60,610 nt of DNA from an uncultured Bacteroidales bacterium (GCA_946625485.1 CAMOTB010000002.1:1-60610), one strand, 5' to 3'. Shown: positions 1-9,412, numbered from the stretch's first letter. The notes: generated by a model not told the origin, from the letters alone. Program-made: numbers and translations.

Positions 1-51
<51 letters not shown>

Positions 52-58
52 ATGTGGA

Positions 59-91
59 TTGCAAAGGTAAGGATTTTTTTTAACTTTGCAA
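59..91. promoter_or_regulatory. Symmetric two-way Bacteroidales promoter for tRNA and aldolase
   Basis: Plus strand: TTG (59-61), 19 bases, then TAACTTTG (81-88), matching the Bacteroidota -33 TTG and -7 TAnnTTTG boxes. Minus strand: TTG (91-89), 19 bases, then TACCTTTG (69-62). Each -33 box directly abuts the opposite strand's -7 box, because TTG followed by CAAAG is the reverse complement of CTTTG followed by CAA. The plus-strand start site would fall at about 93-96, so the aldolase mRNA has almost no leader. Confidence 0.75.
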
Positions 92-92
92 T

Positions 93-860
93 ATGGAAAT
101 GAATAATCTTGAAAAATTCCTGGCAAAAGTCAGGGCCGGACAGTGCCCTCTAGGGGGCTGTGTTTCGTTTTCTGATCCGGCAGTAACGGAAGTGGTGGCG
201 GAGGCCGGGTTCGACTTTGTCTTCATCGACGGCGAGCATGGCGAGATTGACCGGAATACGGCTATGCACCATCTGATGGCAGTGCGTGGAACAGACTGTG
301 CATCGTTCTACAGGGTGCCGGCTTGCGACCATACGGAGATTAAAAAGGTGATCGACTTCTGCCCTGCGGGCATTATCGTCCCGATGGTGATGAATGCCGA
401 ACAGGCGGCGCTGGCCATCGCGGCGATGCGTTATCCGCCGGTCGGGAACCGGGGATGCGGCTTCCGCCGCGGGCTGCGATACGGCGCCGGGGATATGAAG
501 GAGTATTGGGAAGCATCGGCCCATGACCCGCTGGTGATCCTGCAGATCGAACACATCGATGCCGTCCGGGACTTGGACCGCATCCTGGCCCTGCCGGGGC
601 TGGACAGCGTGCTGGTCGGCCCTTACGACCTGTCGGCCTCGATGGGAAAAGCCGGGCAGTGGGATGATCCCGAGGTCAAGGCTGCGTACGACGAGGTCGC
701 GCTCAAAGCCAAGGCGGCCGGTGTGCTGCTGGGCGTGTCGCTGGAAGTGGAATATGCGGCATGGAAGCGCCGGGGCGTGGATTACATGGCCGTGCGGGGA
801 GATGCCGGCGCCCTGCTGGAGGGCTTCCGCAACTCCATCCGCGCCTTCCGGGAGGCTTGA
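93..860 (+). CDS. HpcH/HpaI family aldolase (class II, metal-dependent)
   Basis: A 255-residue cytosolic protein of the HpcH/HpaI aldolase/citrate lyase family, which splits or joins pyruvate and an aldehyde, for example 2-keto-3-deoxy sugar acids. Visible signatures are DGEHGEI with the catalytic-base histidine H49, YRVP with R74 for pyruvate binding, PPVGNRG, QIEH with metal ligand E153, and VGPYDLSASMG with metal ligand D179. Length is normal for the family. The exact substrate cannot be read from the sequence; 2-keto-3-deoxy-L-rhamnonate and 4-hydroxy-2-oxoheptanedioate are family options. The promoter -7 box ends only 4 bases before this ATG, so translation is either leaderless from 93 or begins at the second in-frame ATG (99). 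It is convergent with hisS, 5 bases apart. Confidence 0.9.
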   Translation: MEMNNLEKFLAKVRAGQCPLGGCVSFSDPAVTEVVAEAGFDFVFIDGEHGEIDRNTAMHHLMAVRGTDCASFYRVPACDHTEIKKVIDFCPAGIIVPMVMNAEQAALAIAAMRYPPVGNRGCGFRRGLRYGAGDMKEYWEASAHDPLVILQIEHIDAVRDLDRILALPGLDSVLVGPYDLSASMGKAGQWDDPEVKAAYDEVALKAKAAGVLLGVSLEVEYAAWKRRGVDYMAVRGDAGALLEGFRNSIRAFREA

Positions 861-865
861 CCCCT

Positions 866-2287
866 CTAGCGAAAACGCGATGCCAGGAAAGCCAGGATGC
901 CGGCGAGGTCCGTACGCGCGAAAGAGCGCTGCTCGCCCGAGGCCAGATTCTTGATCTGGACCGTGCCGGCCGCCATCTCCGTCTCCCCATTGATCGACAG
1001 GAACGGGATCGCCTTGCGGTCCGCATAATCAAATTGCTTCTTCAACTTGGCGCTGTCCGGATACACTTCAACAGCCACGCCGGCCTCGCGCAACGCCTGC
1101 GCCACACCCAAGGCATAAGCGGCTTCCTGTGCGCCCATGTTGGCAAAAAGGACCCGCGTTGCGGACTTCAGCCCCTCGGGGAATTTGCCCAAGCCCTTCA
1201 GTACGTCATAGATGCGGTCCGCACCGAATGAGATGCCGACGCCGGACATGTCCGGAAGGCCGAAAATGCCCGTCAAGTTGTCGTAACGACCGCCGCCGCA
1301 GATGCTGCCGATCTGCCAGTCCAAGGCCTTCACCTCGAAAATGGCGCCTGTGTAATAATTGAGCCCCCGCGCCAGCGACAAGTCAATCTCCACGGCGCTG
1401 TGAACTCCGGCTGCCTCGATGTAGCCGAAGAGTTCCTCCAGTTCGTCCAAACCTTTCAGGCCGGTCTCGGATACCAGGCCCGAAGCGGAACCGCCGTTCA
1501 TCAGGGAACGCATCGCAGCGATCTTTTCCTGAGCGTTTCCGCTCAGCTGCAGGATCGGCTCGATCACGGCCACGGCTTCGTCCGTCAATCCGTTTTCCTT
1601 CATCTCAGCCTCCACGGCCTCCAAGCCGATCTTGTCCAGCTTGTCGATGGCGACCGTGATGTCTACGACCTTGTCCGGAAAGCCGCAGATCTCGGCAAAT
1701 CCAGTCAGGACCTTGCGGTTGTTGATCTTGATCAAGACGTTGACGTCCAGCAGCTTGAACACCCGGTCAACGATCTGGACCAGCTCCAGCTCGTTGAGTT
1801 GCGACCGGCTGCCGATCACATCCACGTCGCACTGGTAGAACTCGCGGTAACGGCCCTTCTGGGGACGGTCTGCCCGCCAGACCGGCTGGATCTGGAAGCG
1901 CTTGAACGGGAAAGATATCTCGTTCTGATGCTGGACGACGTAACGCGCGAAAGGCACAGTCAGATCATAGCGAAGCCCCTTTTCGCAAACGGCCAGGGAA
2001 AGCGCTTTGCTGTTGTACGCCTTCTCTCCTTCCGGCAGTTGATACTGCGAATAGTCAATGCCGGAAAAGGCATCTCCCGAGTTCAGGATGCGGAACAGCA
2101 GTTTGTCTCCTTCGTCCCCATATTTGCCCAGCAGCGTGGAAAGATTCTCCATCGCCGGCGTTTCAATCTGGGAATAGCCGAAGGTTTTGAAGACAGATTT
2201 GACCGTATCGAAAATATAATTGCGCTCTGCAGTTTCCTGCTGACCGAAATCACGGGTTCCTTTAGGGATAGAAGGTTTTTGTGCCAT
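866..2287 (-). CDS. hisS: Histidyl-tRNA synthetase
   Basis: Class IIa aminoacyl-tRNA synthetase that charges tRNA-His in the cytosol. The order of motifs is complete: IPKGTRDF at the N terminus, [12 protein letters not shown], the motif 2 segment [12 protein letters not shown] then [19 protein letters not shown], the histidine-A loop [13 protein letters not shown], the glycine loop [12 protein letters not shown], and motif 3 [15 protein letters not shown], followed by an alpha/beta anticodon-binding domain. The track's longer ORF begins at a TTG; the ATG at 2287 opens the usual [14 protein letters not shown] start and leaves a leader of about 25 bases after the -7 box. The protein is 473 residues. 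It is divergent from sppA. Confidence 0.97.
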   Translation of the reverse strand: MAQKPSIPKGTRDFGQQETAERNYIFDTVKSVFKTFGYSQIETPAMENLSTLLGKYGDEGDKLLFRILNSGDAFSGIDYSQYQLPEGEKAYNSKALSLAVCEKGLRYDLTVPFARYVVQHQNEISFPFKRFQIQPVWRADRPQKGRYREFYQCDVDVIGSRSQLNELELVQIVDRVFKLLDVNVLIKINNRKVLTGFAEICGFPDKVVDITVAIDKLDKIGLEAVEAEMKENGLTDEAVAVIEPILQLSGNAQEKIAAMRSLMNGGSASGLVSETGLKGLDELEELFGYIEAAGVHSAVEIDLSLARGLNYYTGAIFEVKALDWQIGSICGGGRYDNLTGIFGLPDMSGVGISFGADRIYDVLKGLGKFPEGLKSATRVLFANMGAQEAAYALGVAQALREAGVAVEVYPDSAKLKKQFDYADRKAIPFLSINGETEMAAGTVQIKNLASGEQRSFARTDLAGILAFLASRFR

Positions 2288-2318
2288 AGTGTGCGTCAAA
2301 ATCAATACTTAGAGTCTG

Positions 2319-2354
2319 CAAATTTAGGTTTTTTTGTCGATTTTATTAAATTTG
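2319..2354. promoter_or_regulatory. Back-to-back -7 boxes of hisS and sppA promoters
   Basis: Two identical octamers TAAATTTG face outwards: minus strand 2326-2319 for hisS and plus strand 2347-2354 for sppA, separated by 20 bases. Both match the Bacteroidota -7 consensus TAnnTTTG. A clear TTG -33 box at the expected spacing is missing on either strand, so these are weaker calls than the promoter at 59-91. Predicted starts leave short leaders of about 20-25 bases for each gene. Confidence 0.55.
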
Positions 2355-2379
2355 TCGCCCATATATCAGATTTAAAGCA

Positions 2380-4188
2380 ATGAAGGATTTTGTAAAAATG
2401 GTTCTGGCCGTCATCTGCGGCCTTTTCATCCTCGGTATTCTGAGCTTCTTCATGTTCTTCGGCATGGTCGGATCGATGGCTGCCGCCGGATCATCGAAGC
2501 CTTCCGTCCCCAAGAACGCCGTGCTCAAACTCGACATGGGCGAGATCTCTCTGGGCGAGCAGTCTGCAGAGGCCATGCCCACCGTGCAGTTGCTCCAAGG
2601 CGGCGGACAGACCGCAACGATCGGCATCTGGGATGCCGTCAGCGCCATCAACGCCGCAGCAGAGGACAGCAACATCCAATACATTTATCTCCTGCCTGAG
2701 AATACAGCTGCCGGAATGGGCCACATCTACGAACTCCGCACGGCCCTGGAAAACTTCCGCAAAAGCGGCAAAGCCATCATCTCCTACATGGACAACGTGA
2801 CGACGGGCGGCTATTACCTCGCCTCAGTTTCCGACAAAATCTACCTGACTTCCCACGATGGCATTACGTCCCTTTTCCATGGGATCAGCGGGCAGATGGT
2901 CTTCCTGAAAGACATCCTGGATAAGCTCGGAGTCAATGTCCAGCTGATCCGCCACGGCAAATACAAGTCCGCCGGTGAAATGTACGTCCGAAACGCATCC
3001 AGCCCTGAGAACATGGAGCAGAACCAGGCGATGATTTCCTCGATCTGGAACGAGTTCCTCCGCGGGATTTCCGTCAGCCGCGAGATTCCGATCGAGGAGC
3101 TCAATGCCCTGATCGACGACCTGAAACTCAACTTCCCCCAGGACTTCCTGGATGCGAAACTGGTGGACGGTCTCGTGACCAAGGAAGAACTGAAGGAGAA
3201 ACTGGCATCCCTGTCCGTCGTGGACTCTTTCAAGGATGTCAAGATGGTCTCCTTCCCCGATTATGTCAGTGCCAAGGTGACGCCCAACACGAAGGCTAAG
3301 CAGAAGCTCGCCGTCGTCTATGTGGACGGTGACATTGTGGATGGCAAGGGCAAGCAGAGCGTAGCCGGCGACCGCTTCGCCAACGTAATCGCCAAGGTCC
3401 GGGCCGATTCTACCGTCAAGGCTGTTGTCTTCCGCGTCAATTCTCCCGGCGGCAGCGTGCTGGCTTCCGAGAAGATCCGTTCCGAAGTGGACCAGCTCAA
3501 GGCCGTCAAGCCCGTGATTGCCTCCTATGGCAATTACGCCGCCTCGGGCGGTTACTGGATCTCCTCCAACTGCGGGCATATCTTCTCCGACCCGACGACG
3601 CTGACCGGTTCCATCGGTGTGTTCAGCATGATTCCGGATTTCAGCAAGACCGTGAAAGACATCGCCCACATCACCTATACGCCGGTCAAGTCCAACAAAC
3701 ATTCCGACATGATGTCGCTGATGCGTCCTTTGGATTCCGAAGAGACGGCCTATATGCAGGCCTCCGTGGAGCGCATCTATGACCGTTTCGTCAGCCTGGT
3801 AGCCGAAGGCCGCAACCTGACCTACGAATTCGTGGACAACGTGGCCCAGGGCCGCGTTTGGACGGGACGTGACGCTCTCTCCATTCACCTGGTCGATGAG
3901 ATCGGTACCTTGGAGGACGCAATACATTATGCGGCAGAAGCTGCCTCTGAGGGCCTGGAAGAGGCCGACATGAAGAACTGGAACGTAGTCGCTTACCCCA
4001 AACCGCTGACGGCCGTGGAGCAGATCATGGAAATGCTGGGCAGCAAACCCAACGGCGAAGAGATCTTTGCCGGAACCGTTCTGGAACCGGCTGCCAACGC
4101 CTTGCTGGACTGGACGAAAGCACTTCAAGACGGTAACCGGTCCGTGATGGTCGCCCGTATGCCCTACGACATGGTTTGGGCGCGCTAA
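2380..4188 (+). CDS. sppA: Signal peptide peptidase SppA, 67 kDa type
   Basis: A membrane-bound serine peptidase that degrades cleaved signal peptides. The 602 residues fit the long two-domain form. One hydrophobic segment near residues 5-25 anchors the protein. The N-terminal S49 domain carries the catalytic lysine in GKYKSAGE (K196) and the C-terminal S49 domain carries the nucleophile in YAASGGYW (S389); SppA uses a Ser/Lys dyad formed between the two domains. Its stop codon overlaps that of the convergent LacI gene: the four bases CTAA hold TAA on one strand and TAG on the other. It is transcribed divergently from hisS. Confidence 0.95.
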   Translation: MKDFVKMVLAVICGLFILGILSFFMFFGMVGSMAAAGSSKPSVPKNAVLKLDMGEISLGEQSAEAMPTVQLLQGGGQTATIGIWDAVSAINAAAEDSNIQYIYLLPENTAAGMGHIYELRTALENFRKSGKAIISYMDNVTTGGYYLASVSDKIYLTSHDGITSLFHGISGQMVFLKDILDKLGVNVQLIRHGKYKSAGEMYVRNASSPENMEQNQAMISSIWNEFLRGISVSREIPIEELNALIDDLKLNFPQDFLDAKLVDGLVTKEELKEKLASLSVVDSFKDVKMVSFPDYVSAKVTPNTKAKQKLAVVYVDGDIVDGKGKQSVAGDRFANVIAKVRADSTVKAVVFRVNSPGGSVLASEKIRSEVDQLKAVKPVIASYGNYAASGGYWISSNCGHIFSDPTTLTGSIGVFSMIPDFSKTVKDIAHITYTPVKSNKHSDMMSLMRPLDSEETAYMQASVERIYDRFVSLVAEGRNLTYEFVDNVAQGRVWTGRDALSIHLVDEIGTLEDAIHYAAEAASEGLEEADMKNWNVVAYPKPLTAVEQIMEMLGSKPNGEEIFAGTVLEPAANALLDWTKALQDGNRSVMVARMPYDMVWAR

Positions 4189-5195
4189 ATCGCTTTGACC
4201 GAATCCCTTACTACGATATCCGGTGGAAGGAACAGATGTGATACGTTTCTTTCGCCGGATATCTTTTTGAGCAGCAGCTTGACCGCGACCAGGCTGATTT
4301 CCTGGACGGGTTGTGCGATGCAGGTGATACGGGGAGTCATGTAGTTGAACAGGAGATTGTCGTCAAACGAGATCAGGGAGATGTCGTCCGGGATGGTCAT
4401 CCCGGATTCCTTGACGGCTTTGACGGCGCCGAGCAGGATCTTGTTGCTGAGAGCCAGGATCGCGGTCGGCGGCTCTGCCTCTGAGAGGACAAGGTTGGTC
4501 TCGACGTAGCCGTTCTGAATGGAAAAGGTATCCCCGGAAACCTGGATATAGTCTTCCAGGCCGTATTTTTTCATAGTGTCGACATATCCCCGGACACGCT
4601 GACGGCAGGTCATTGCGTCCGGATTGCCTTGGACACAGGCGATCTTACGGTGGCCGTTGGAGATAAAATGCTCGACGGCCATCACGGCACCGCGGTAGTT
4701 GTCCGTCGTAACAAAAGACCAGTCGCCGGAATCGTCAAAATAGCGGTCCACTATGACCAGCGGCAATTCGGCCCCCTCTACCCTTGCAAAGGCAGGCGTT
4801 TCCCGTCCGCAGGGGACCGCGATGATGCCGTCCACCTTCCGGGCAAGCAGAGTGGCGAAGCCTTCGTTTTCGTTCTTTTCATCTTCCTGGGTATCGACAA
4901 CGATGACGGTATACCCCAGTTTCCTGGCTTCCGCGATGATGCAGCTGGCGATTCCCGAGAAGAAGGTATCACCGACCCCCGGGATCAGCAAGCCGATGGT
5001 GTCGGTTTTGCCCGCCCTGAGCCCCTTCGCGATCAGACTGGGGGTGTAGTTGGATTTTTCAACCTCGCGCCGCACCCGGGTGACGGTCGCTTCGCTGATC
5101 CTGTATTTCTCAGCTTTGCCGCTCAGGATGCGGGAAACGGTGGAAACCGAGCATTGCGCCCTTTCGGCAATACTGGCCAGAGTATCAGTTGCCAT
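4185..5195 (-). CDS. LacI-family transcriptional regulator
   Basis: A 336-residue DNA-binding protein. The N-terminal helix-turn-helix plus hinge is seen in LASIAERAQCSVSTVSRILSG and the Leu-hinge region up to about residue 60. The rest is a periplasmic-binding-protein-like effector domain with IGLLIPGVGDTFFSGI, a VDGIIAVPCGRE strand and LISFDDNLLFNYMTP. Family members bind sugars or sugar phosphates and repress adjacent carbohydrate genes. It is divergent from the SusC-OmpA gene, with a 196-base gap that contains a CpG-centred palindrome at the predicted SusC start site. I infer local control of that SusC/SusD pair. Its effector is unknown. Confidence 0.93.
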   Translation of the reverse strand: MATDTLASIAERAQCSVSTVSRILSGKAEKYRISEATVTRVRREVEKSNYTPSLIAKGLRAGKTDTIGLLIPGVGDTFFSGIASCIIAEARKLGYTVIVVDTQEDEKNENEGFATLLARKVDGIIAVPCGRETPAFARVEGAELPLVIVDRYFDDSGDWSFVTTDNYRGAVMAVEHFISNGHRKIACVQGNPDAMTCRQRVRGYVDTMKKYGLEDYIQVSGDTFSIQNGYVETNLVLSEAEPPTAILALSNKILLGAVKAVKESGMTIPDDISLISFDDNLLFNYMTPRITCIAQPVQEISLVAVKLLLKKISGERNVSHLFLPPDIVVRDSVKAI

Positions 5196-5320
5196 GGGAG
5201 GATATTAAAAAACCGGTGAATAAACTTTTCACAAAATAAAAAAAATAATTCAAACGGCAAAAAAACCGTTCCTCGACCTAAAAAAAACACGACAAAAGGA
5301 TCAAAAACCAATAATTTTTA

Positions 5321-5328
5321 TATATTTG
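5321..5328 (+). promoter_or_regulatory. -7 box of the SusC-OmpA/SusD operon
   Basis: TATATTTG fits TAnnTTTG. No TTG is found at the usual distance upstream, where the sequence is A-rich. The predicted start site is near 5335, giving a leader of about 55 bases. The rest of the 196-base gap (5196-5391) is very A-rich and holds a short inverted repeat AACGG/CCGTT around 5255-5270 of unknown meaning. No promoter for the divergent LacI gene could be recognised. Confidence 0.5.
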
Positions 5329-5338
5329 TGCCTAACGT

Positions 5339-5346
5339 TTGCGCAA
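5339..5346. promoter_or_regulatory. Candidate LacI-type operator TTGCGCAA
   Basis: TTGCGCAA is a perfect 8-bp palindrome centred on CpG, the central step typical of LacI-family operators. It overlaps the predicted start site of the SusC-OmpA operon, where a bound repressor would block initiation, and lies beside a divergently transcribed LacI gene. It differs from the AGTnnATCGRTTnACT element found elsewhere in the window, which suggests a separate regulator. An 8-bp palindrome alone can arise by chance. Confidence 0.35.
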
Positions 5347-5391
5347 CTAAAATCTAACAAAAACCATAAAGTATTATTAACTAAAAACGTA

Positions 5392-8300
5392 ATGATTATG
5401 AATCAAAAGTTCATTGCTCGTTTCTGCTTGGCAGCCGCGCTGCTCTGCGGACCGGTCTTCGCGTCCGCATATGCCGCTCCCGCCAAAGCTGATTCCGACC
5501 AGACTCCGGGCAGGACGGTGACCGTCCGCGGCGTCGTCTATGACGACCAGGGCCAGCCTCTTCCTGGAGCCAGCGTGATGGTCAAGGGTACGACCCAGGG
5601 CACGGTCACGGACCTGGACGGAAACTATTCCCTCAACGTCCGCCCCGACCAGACCCTCGTGGTCTCCTTCATCGGCATGAAGGACCAGGAGATCCCGGTG
5701 AACGGCCGCACGTCGATCAACACGTCGCTCGACACCCAGGCCACTTCCCTGGATGACGTCGTCGTCGTGGGTTACGGCACTATCAAGAAAGCCAACCTGA
5801 CCGGTGCGGTGGACGTCATCGACTCCAAGCAGTTCGAGAGCCGCGTGGCCGCCAACGTCGACCAGATGCTCATCGGCGCCACGCCGAGCGTCACCCTGGC
5901 TACGCTCGACGGTGCTCCCTACCGTACCACCAACAACCTCTCCGGCTATCAGGTCCGCGGCGTCTTCCAGTCTCTGGCAGACAGTTCCGCGCCCGGCGAC
6001 TATTTCGGATCGCTGGTCCTGATCGACGGCGTGGAGGGTGACCCCAGCAGCCTGAACCCCAATGACATCGAGAGCGTGTCCGTCCTGAAGGATGCGGCCG
6101 CCTCCGCCGTCTATGGTTCCCGCGGTTCCTACGGCGTGATCCTCATCACCACGAAGAACCCCACCCAGGAAGACCGGGTGACCGTCAACTATTCAGGTAA
6201 CTTCAACTTCATGACCCCGACGGCCATGCCGGACCTGCTGACCGACGGCGAACTGTACATGAATATTCGTGCCGAGGCCTACCGTGGCTACAACAACAAG
6301 TATGCGACTGTCAACAACCTCTGGCCCGCCAAGACTGACGCCCACGCCATCTATGAAGGCTACCAGGCCGTGAAGGACGGGACCAAGAAGCTTGTGAACG
6401 GCGTCTATACCGCCCAGGACGGAAGTTACGAGTATTATGCCGCGACCGACTGGTTCGACGAGATCTATAAGGACTGGACAACCTCCCAGATCCACAATGT
6501 CAGCGTCAACGGAAAGAGCGGCAAGGTCAGTTACCTGCTCTCCGGCCGTATCTATGATTATCAGGGTATCTATGTCGGAAAGTCCGACCCCTACAAGACC
6601 TACAACCTCCGCTCCAAGATCAACGTGCAGGTCCTGCCTTGGCTGACCTTGGGCGAAAACCTGGAGTACTCCTACGACAACATCCAATATGGTATCAGCT
6701 CCACGGGTGACGACGGTATCAACGCCCCCCAGAAGCGCGCCATCAACTACGGATCCCCCAACTGGCCTGTCTACAACCCGGACGGCACGTTCACCAAGGC
6801 GGGCGCCTACATCCTGGGCGGCTTGCTGGGTGACGCCAACGATCCTGACTCCGCATACCGCAGAGGCAAGAGCAAGGCGACCACGGGCTTCCGGACCACG
6901 ACGTCCGTCGAGGCGGCCTTCTTCAACAACACGCTCCGCCTGCGCGGCGACTTCTCCTACCGGATCAAGGATTACACCTTCCTCAACAAGGACGTGGGCG
7001 TCTATTTCAGCAACGGCGTGGATGCAGACGGGAAGGCCATCGAGTCCTTCTCCCTCTCGGATGACAAACTTAACCGCCAGGACATCAAGCAGACCTTCAA
7101 GAATACCGACAACATGACCACGAACTTGGTCGCCGAATATGAGAACACTTTCGGCCGCCACTGGCTCAAGACCATGGTCGGTTACAACTATGAGGAGAAG
7201 AATCTCCATGACGGCGGTTTCCGGAAATACGGCCTCCTGTATGAGGATGCCCTGAACGAGAACTCCTTCGCTTATGCCAGCGGTACGCTCAAGGACAACG
7301 GCCTGGAGACCGGTTGGCTGAAGTACAGCGACTTCGGCATCAAGCACTGGCGCAACGCCGGCGTCTTCTTCCGCGTCAACTATTCCTACGACGACCGCTA
7401 CCTCCTCGAGGTGAACGGCCGCTACGACGGATCTTCCGTCTTCGCGAAAGACTACCAGTGGGGCTTCTTCCCTTCGGTTTCCGCCGCATGGCGTCCGACG
7501 CAGGAGCACTGGTGGCATATCGATCCCAAGTGGATCAGCGCCCTGAAGTTCCGCGTGTCCTATGGTGAGCTCGGCGACTGCATGTCCGCCGGCGCCTACC
7601 AGACGATGAGCACCTTCAAGACCGAGACCGCCACGAACCGCGTGTACAACGGCGCGAGCACGACCCGCACGCTTGTGGTACCGGATGTCAAGGACTGGCA
7701 TTACACCTGGGCGACGGTCCGCACCTTCAACGTCGGTGCCGACGCTTCCTTCTTCAACCACAAGTTGGATATCACGGGTGAGTACTTCATCCGCCGCAAC
7801 CTGAACATGATCACCCCGGGCCCGGCCCACACCGACACCTTCGGTTCCGATACGCCCAAGGGCAACAACGCGGACATGTCCACCTACGGTTGGGAAGTCA
7901 ACTTGAACTACAATACCAACTTCATGATGGCCGGCAAGCCTTCGCACTTCGGCTTCCACGCTTCGATCGGTGACAACTACACGATCGTGGACCGCTTCGT
8001 GGGCAATGAGATCGGCAGCATCAAGCCGTTCCAGTACCGTCCCGGCGAAATACTCGGTGAAGTCTGGGGCTTCCGGGCCAACGGCCTGTTCCAGAACCAG
8101 GAGCAGATCGACAACGCCTTCGGCGAAGGGGTCCCCTACGCCATCGCCAACACCTTCCAGTACAACAAGACGGCCGACCTGATCCAGCCCGGTGACATCT
8201 GGCTCAAGAATCTGGATGACGACCAGAAGATCACCTACGGCGCGCAGACCATCGACGACCACGGCGACCTCGAGATCATCGGCAACAAGATGCCTCGCTT

Positions 8301-9399
8301 CCCCTTCTCCTTCGGCTTTGACTTCGACTGGGGCAACTGGTATCTGAACGCCCGCTTCCAGGGTATCATCCACCACGACTTCTTCGCATACGGCGGATTC
8401 CTGGCCATCAACGCCTACGGTGTCAGCAACGGTCCCATGACCAAATGGTTCGTGGACAAATACTGGACGGAGGACAACCCCGATGCGCTCTTCCCGCGCC
8501 TGGCGAACGGCAACAAACTGCTGGCCAACTCCACGCAGACCGCCTGGAATGTCAAATTCAGCAAATTCCCGGTGGACCGTTACATGTTCAACGCCGGTTA
8601 TGTCAACCTGCAGAACGTCCAGTTCGGCTACAACATCCCGCGCAAGCTCTTGAAGAAGATCGGCGTCAGCGATGCCAGGATCTATTTCTCCGGTGAAAAC
8701 CTCTGGAACTGGTCGCCTCTATACAAGGTGTTCGGACGCGACTACGATGTCACTACCCTCACCTATGCGGGTGATGACCCGACCGAGGATCTGAACTGGT
8801 TCTCCGGCTATGGCTACCAGTATCCGAAACTCCGCACCCTTTCCCTGGGTCTCAGTGTGACTTTCGGCAGCAACACCTCCAATAAAGTTGCCGCAGGAGC
8901 CGGCGCCGCCGCCGCGATGGCTGACGCGCTGACCGCTGCGAACGCTGCCGCCGATGCCGCTGCCGCCAAGGCTCGCGCCGAGGCCGACGCCCTCCGTGCC
9001 GAGCTCGAGAAGGCCCTCAAGGCCAAGGAGGACTGCGAGGCTGCCAAGAAGCCCATGGCCGTGCGCCGCGCCGAGGCCCTCCACCTCGAGGACATCTACT
9101 TCGAGCTGAACCAGAGCGTCATCCGCGACTCCGAGGCCTACAAGGTCGACAAGCTCGTCCAAGTCCTCAAGGCCAACCCCGAGGCCAAGGTCTCCATCAC
9201 CGGCTATGCCGACCAGGCCACCGGTACGGAGCTGCGCAACCTCGTGCTCACCAAGGAGCGCGCCGAAGCCGTTGCCAACGCCCTCAAGGCTGCCGGCATC
9301 GGCCCCGACCGCATCCACACCGAATTCTACGGCACCGAGAAGGACTCCTCCTTCACTCCGGAGAACAACCGTCTCGCCGTCTGCATCGTGAACAACTAA
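5392..9399 (+). CDS. SusC-type TonB-dependent transporter fused to an OmpA-like domain
   Basis: An outer-membrane importer for oligosaccharides or similar ligands. After a signal peptide (MNQKFIARFCLAAALLCG...) comes a carboxypeptidase-regulatory-like domain (GVVYDDQGQPLPGASV), the DDVVVVGYGT region, the plug with VLKDAAASAVYGSRGSYGVI, and a full SusC barrel whose last strand is LSLGLSVTF, ending at about residue 1158. Ordinary SusC proteins, including the other three here, stop at that phenylalanine. This one continues for 177 residues: an Ala/Glu/Lys-rich helical linker (about 1165-1230), then an OmpA C-like domain (about 1234-1335) with IYFELNQS, TGYADQATG and NLVLTKERAEAVANAL, retaining the Asp and Arg that bind diaminopimelate in this family. 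Both ends of a TonB-dependent barrel face the periplasm, so the fusion is topologically sensible. The track's 22-residue upstream extension begins inside the promoter; ATG 5392 or 5398 is the likely start. SusD follows directly. Confidence 0.93.
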   Translation: MIMNQKFIARFCLAAALLCGPVFASAYAAPAKADSDQTPGRTVTVRGVVYDDQGQPLPGASVMVKGTTQGTVTDLDGNYSLNVRPDQTLVVSFIGMKDQEIPVNGRTSINTSLDTQATSLDDVVVVGYGTIKKANLTGAVDVIDSKQFESRVAANVDQMLIGATPSVTLATLDGAPYRTTNNLSGYQVRGVFQSLADSSAPGDYFGSLVLIDGVEGDPSSLNPNDIESVSVLKDAAASAVYGSRGSYGVILITTKNPTQEDRVTVNYSGNFNFMTPTAMPDLLTDGELYMNIRAEAYRGYNNKYATVNNLWPAKTDAHAIYEGYQAVKDGTKKLVNGVYTAQDGSYEYYAATDWFDEIYKDWTTSQIHNVSVNGKSGKVSYLLSGRIYDYQGIYVGKSDPYKTYNLRSKINVQVLPWLTLGENLEYSYDNIQYGISSTGDDGINAPQKRAINYGSPNWPVYNPDGTFTKAGAYILGGLLGDANDPDSAYRRGKSKATTGFRTTTSVEAAFFNNTLRLRGDFSYRIKDYTFLNKDVGVYFSNGVDADGKAIESFSLSDDKLNRQDIKQTFKNTDNMTTNLVAEYENTFGRHWLKTMVGYNYEEKNLHDGGFRKYGLLYEDALNENSFAYASGTLKDNGLETGWLKYSDFGIKHWRNAGVFFRVNYSYDDRYLLEVNGRYDGSSVFAKDYQWGFFPSVSAAWRPTQEHWWHIDPKWISALKFRVSYGELGDCMSAGAYQTMSTFKTETATNRVYNGASTTRTLVVPDVKDWHYTWATVRTFNVGADASFFNHKLDITGEYFIRRNLNMITPGPAHTDTFGSDTPKGNNADMSTYGWEVNLNYNTNFMMAGKPSHFGFHASIGDNYTIVDRFVGNEIGSIKPFQYRPGEILGEVWGFRANGLFQNQEQIDNAFGEGVPYAIANTFQYNKTADLIQPGDIWLKNLDDDQKITYGAQTIDDHGDLEIIGNKMPRFPFSFGFDFDWGNWYLNARFQGIIHHDFFAYGGFLAINAYGVSNGPMTKWFVDKYWTEDNPDALFPRLANGNKLLANSTQTAWNVKFSKFPVDRYMFNAGYVNLQNVQFGYNIPRKLLKKIGVSDARIYFSGENLWNWSPLYKVFGRDYDVTTLTYAGDDPTEDLNWFSGYGYQYPKLRTLSLGLSVTFGSNTSNKVAAGAGAAAAMADALTAANAAADAAAAKARAEADALRAELEKALKAKEDCEAAKKPMAVRRAEALHLEDIYFELNQSVIRDSEAYKVDKLVQVLKANPEAKVSITGYADQATGTELRNLVLTKERAEAVANALKAAGIGPDRIHTEFYGTEKDSSFTPENNRLAVCIVNN

Positions 9400-9412
9400 T
9401 ATGGATACGATT

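Noticed and set aside
6193-8376. 727-residue minus-strand ORF
   Set aside because: Antisense shadow within the SusC-OmpA gene; composition is V/D/G/E-rich as expected of reversed codons, with no start context.
5392-9399. Assembly chimera as the cause of the SusC-OmpA fusion
   Set aside because: The frame is continuous, the linker is in register, and SusD follows within 13 bases of the fused stop codon.
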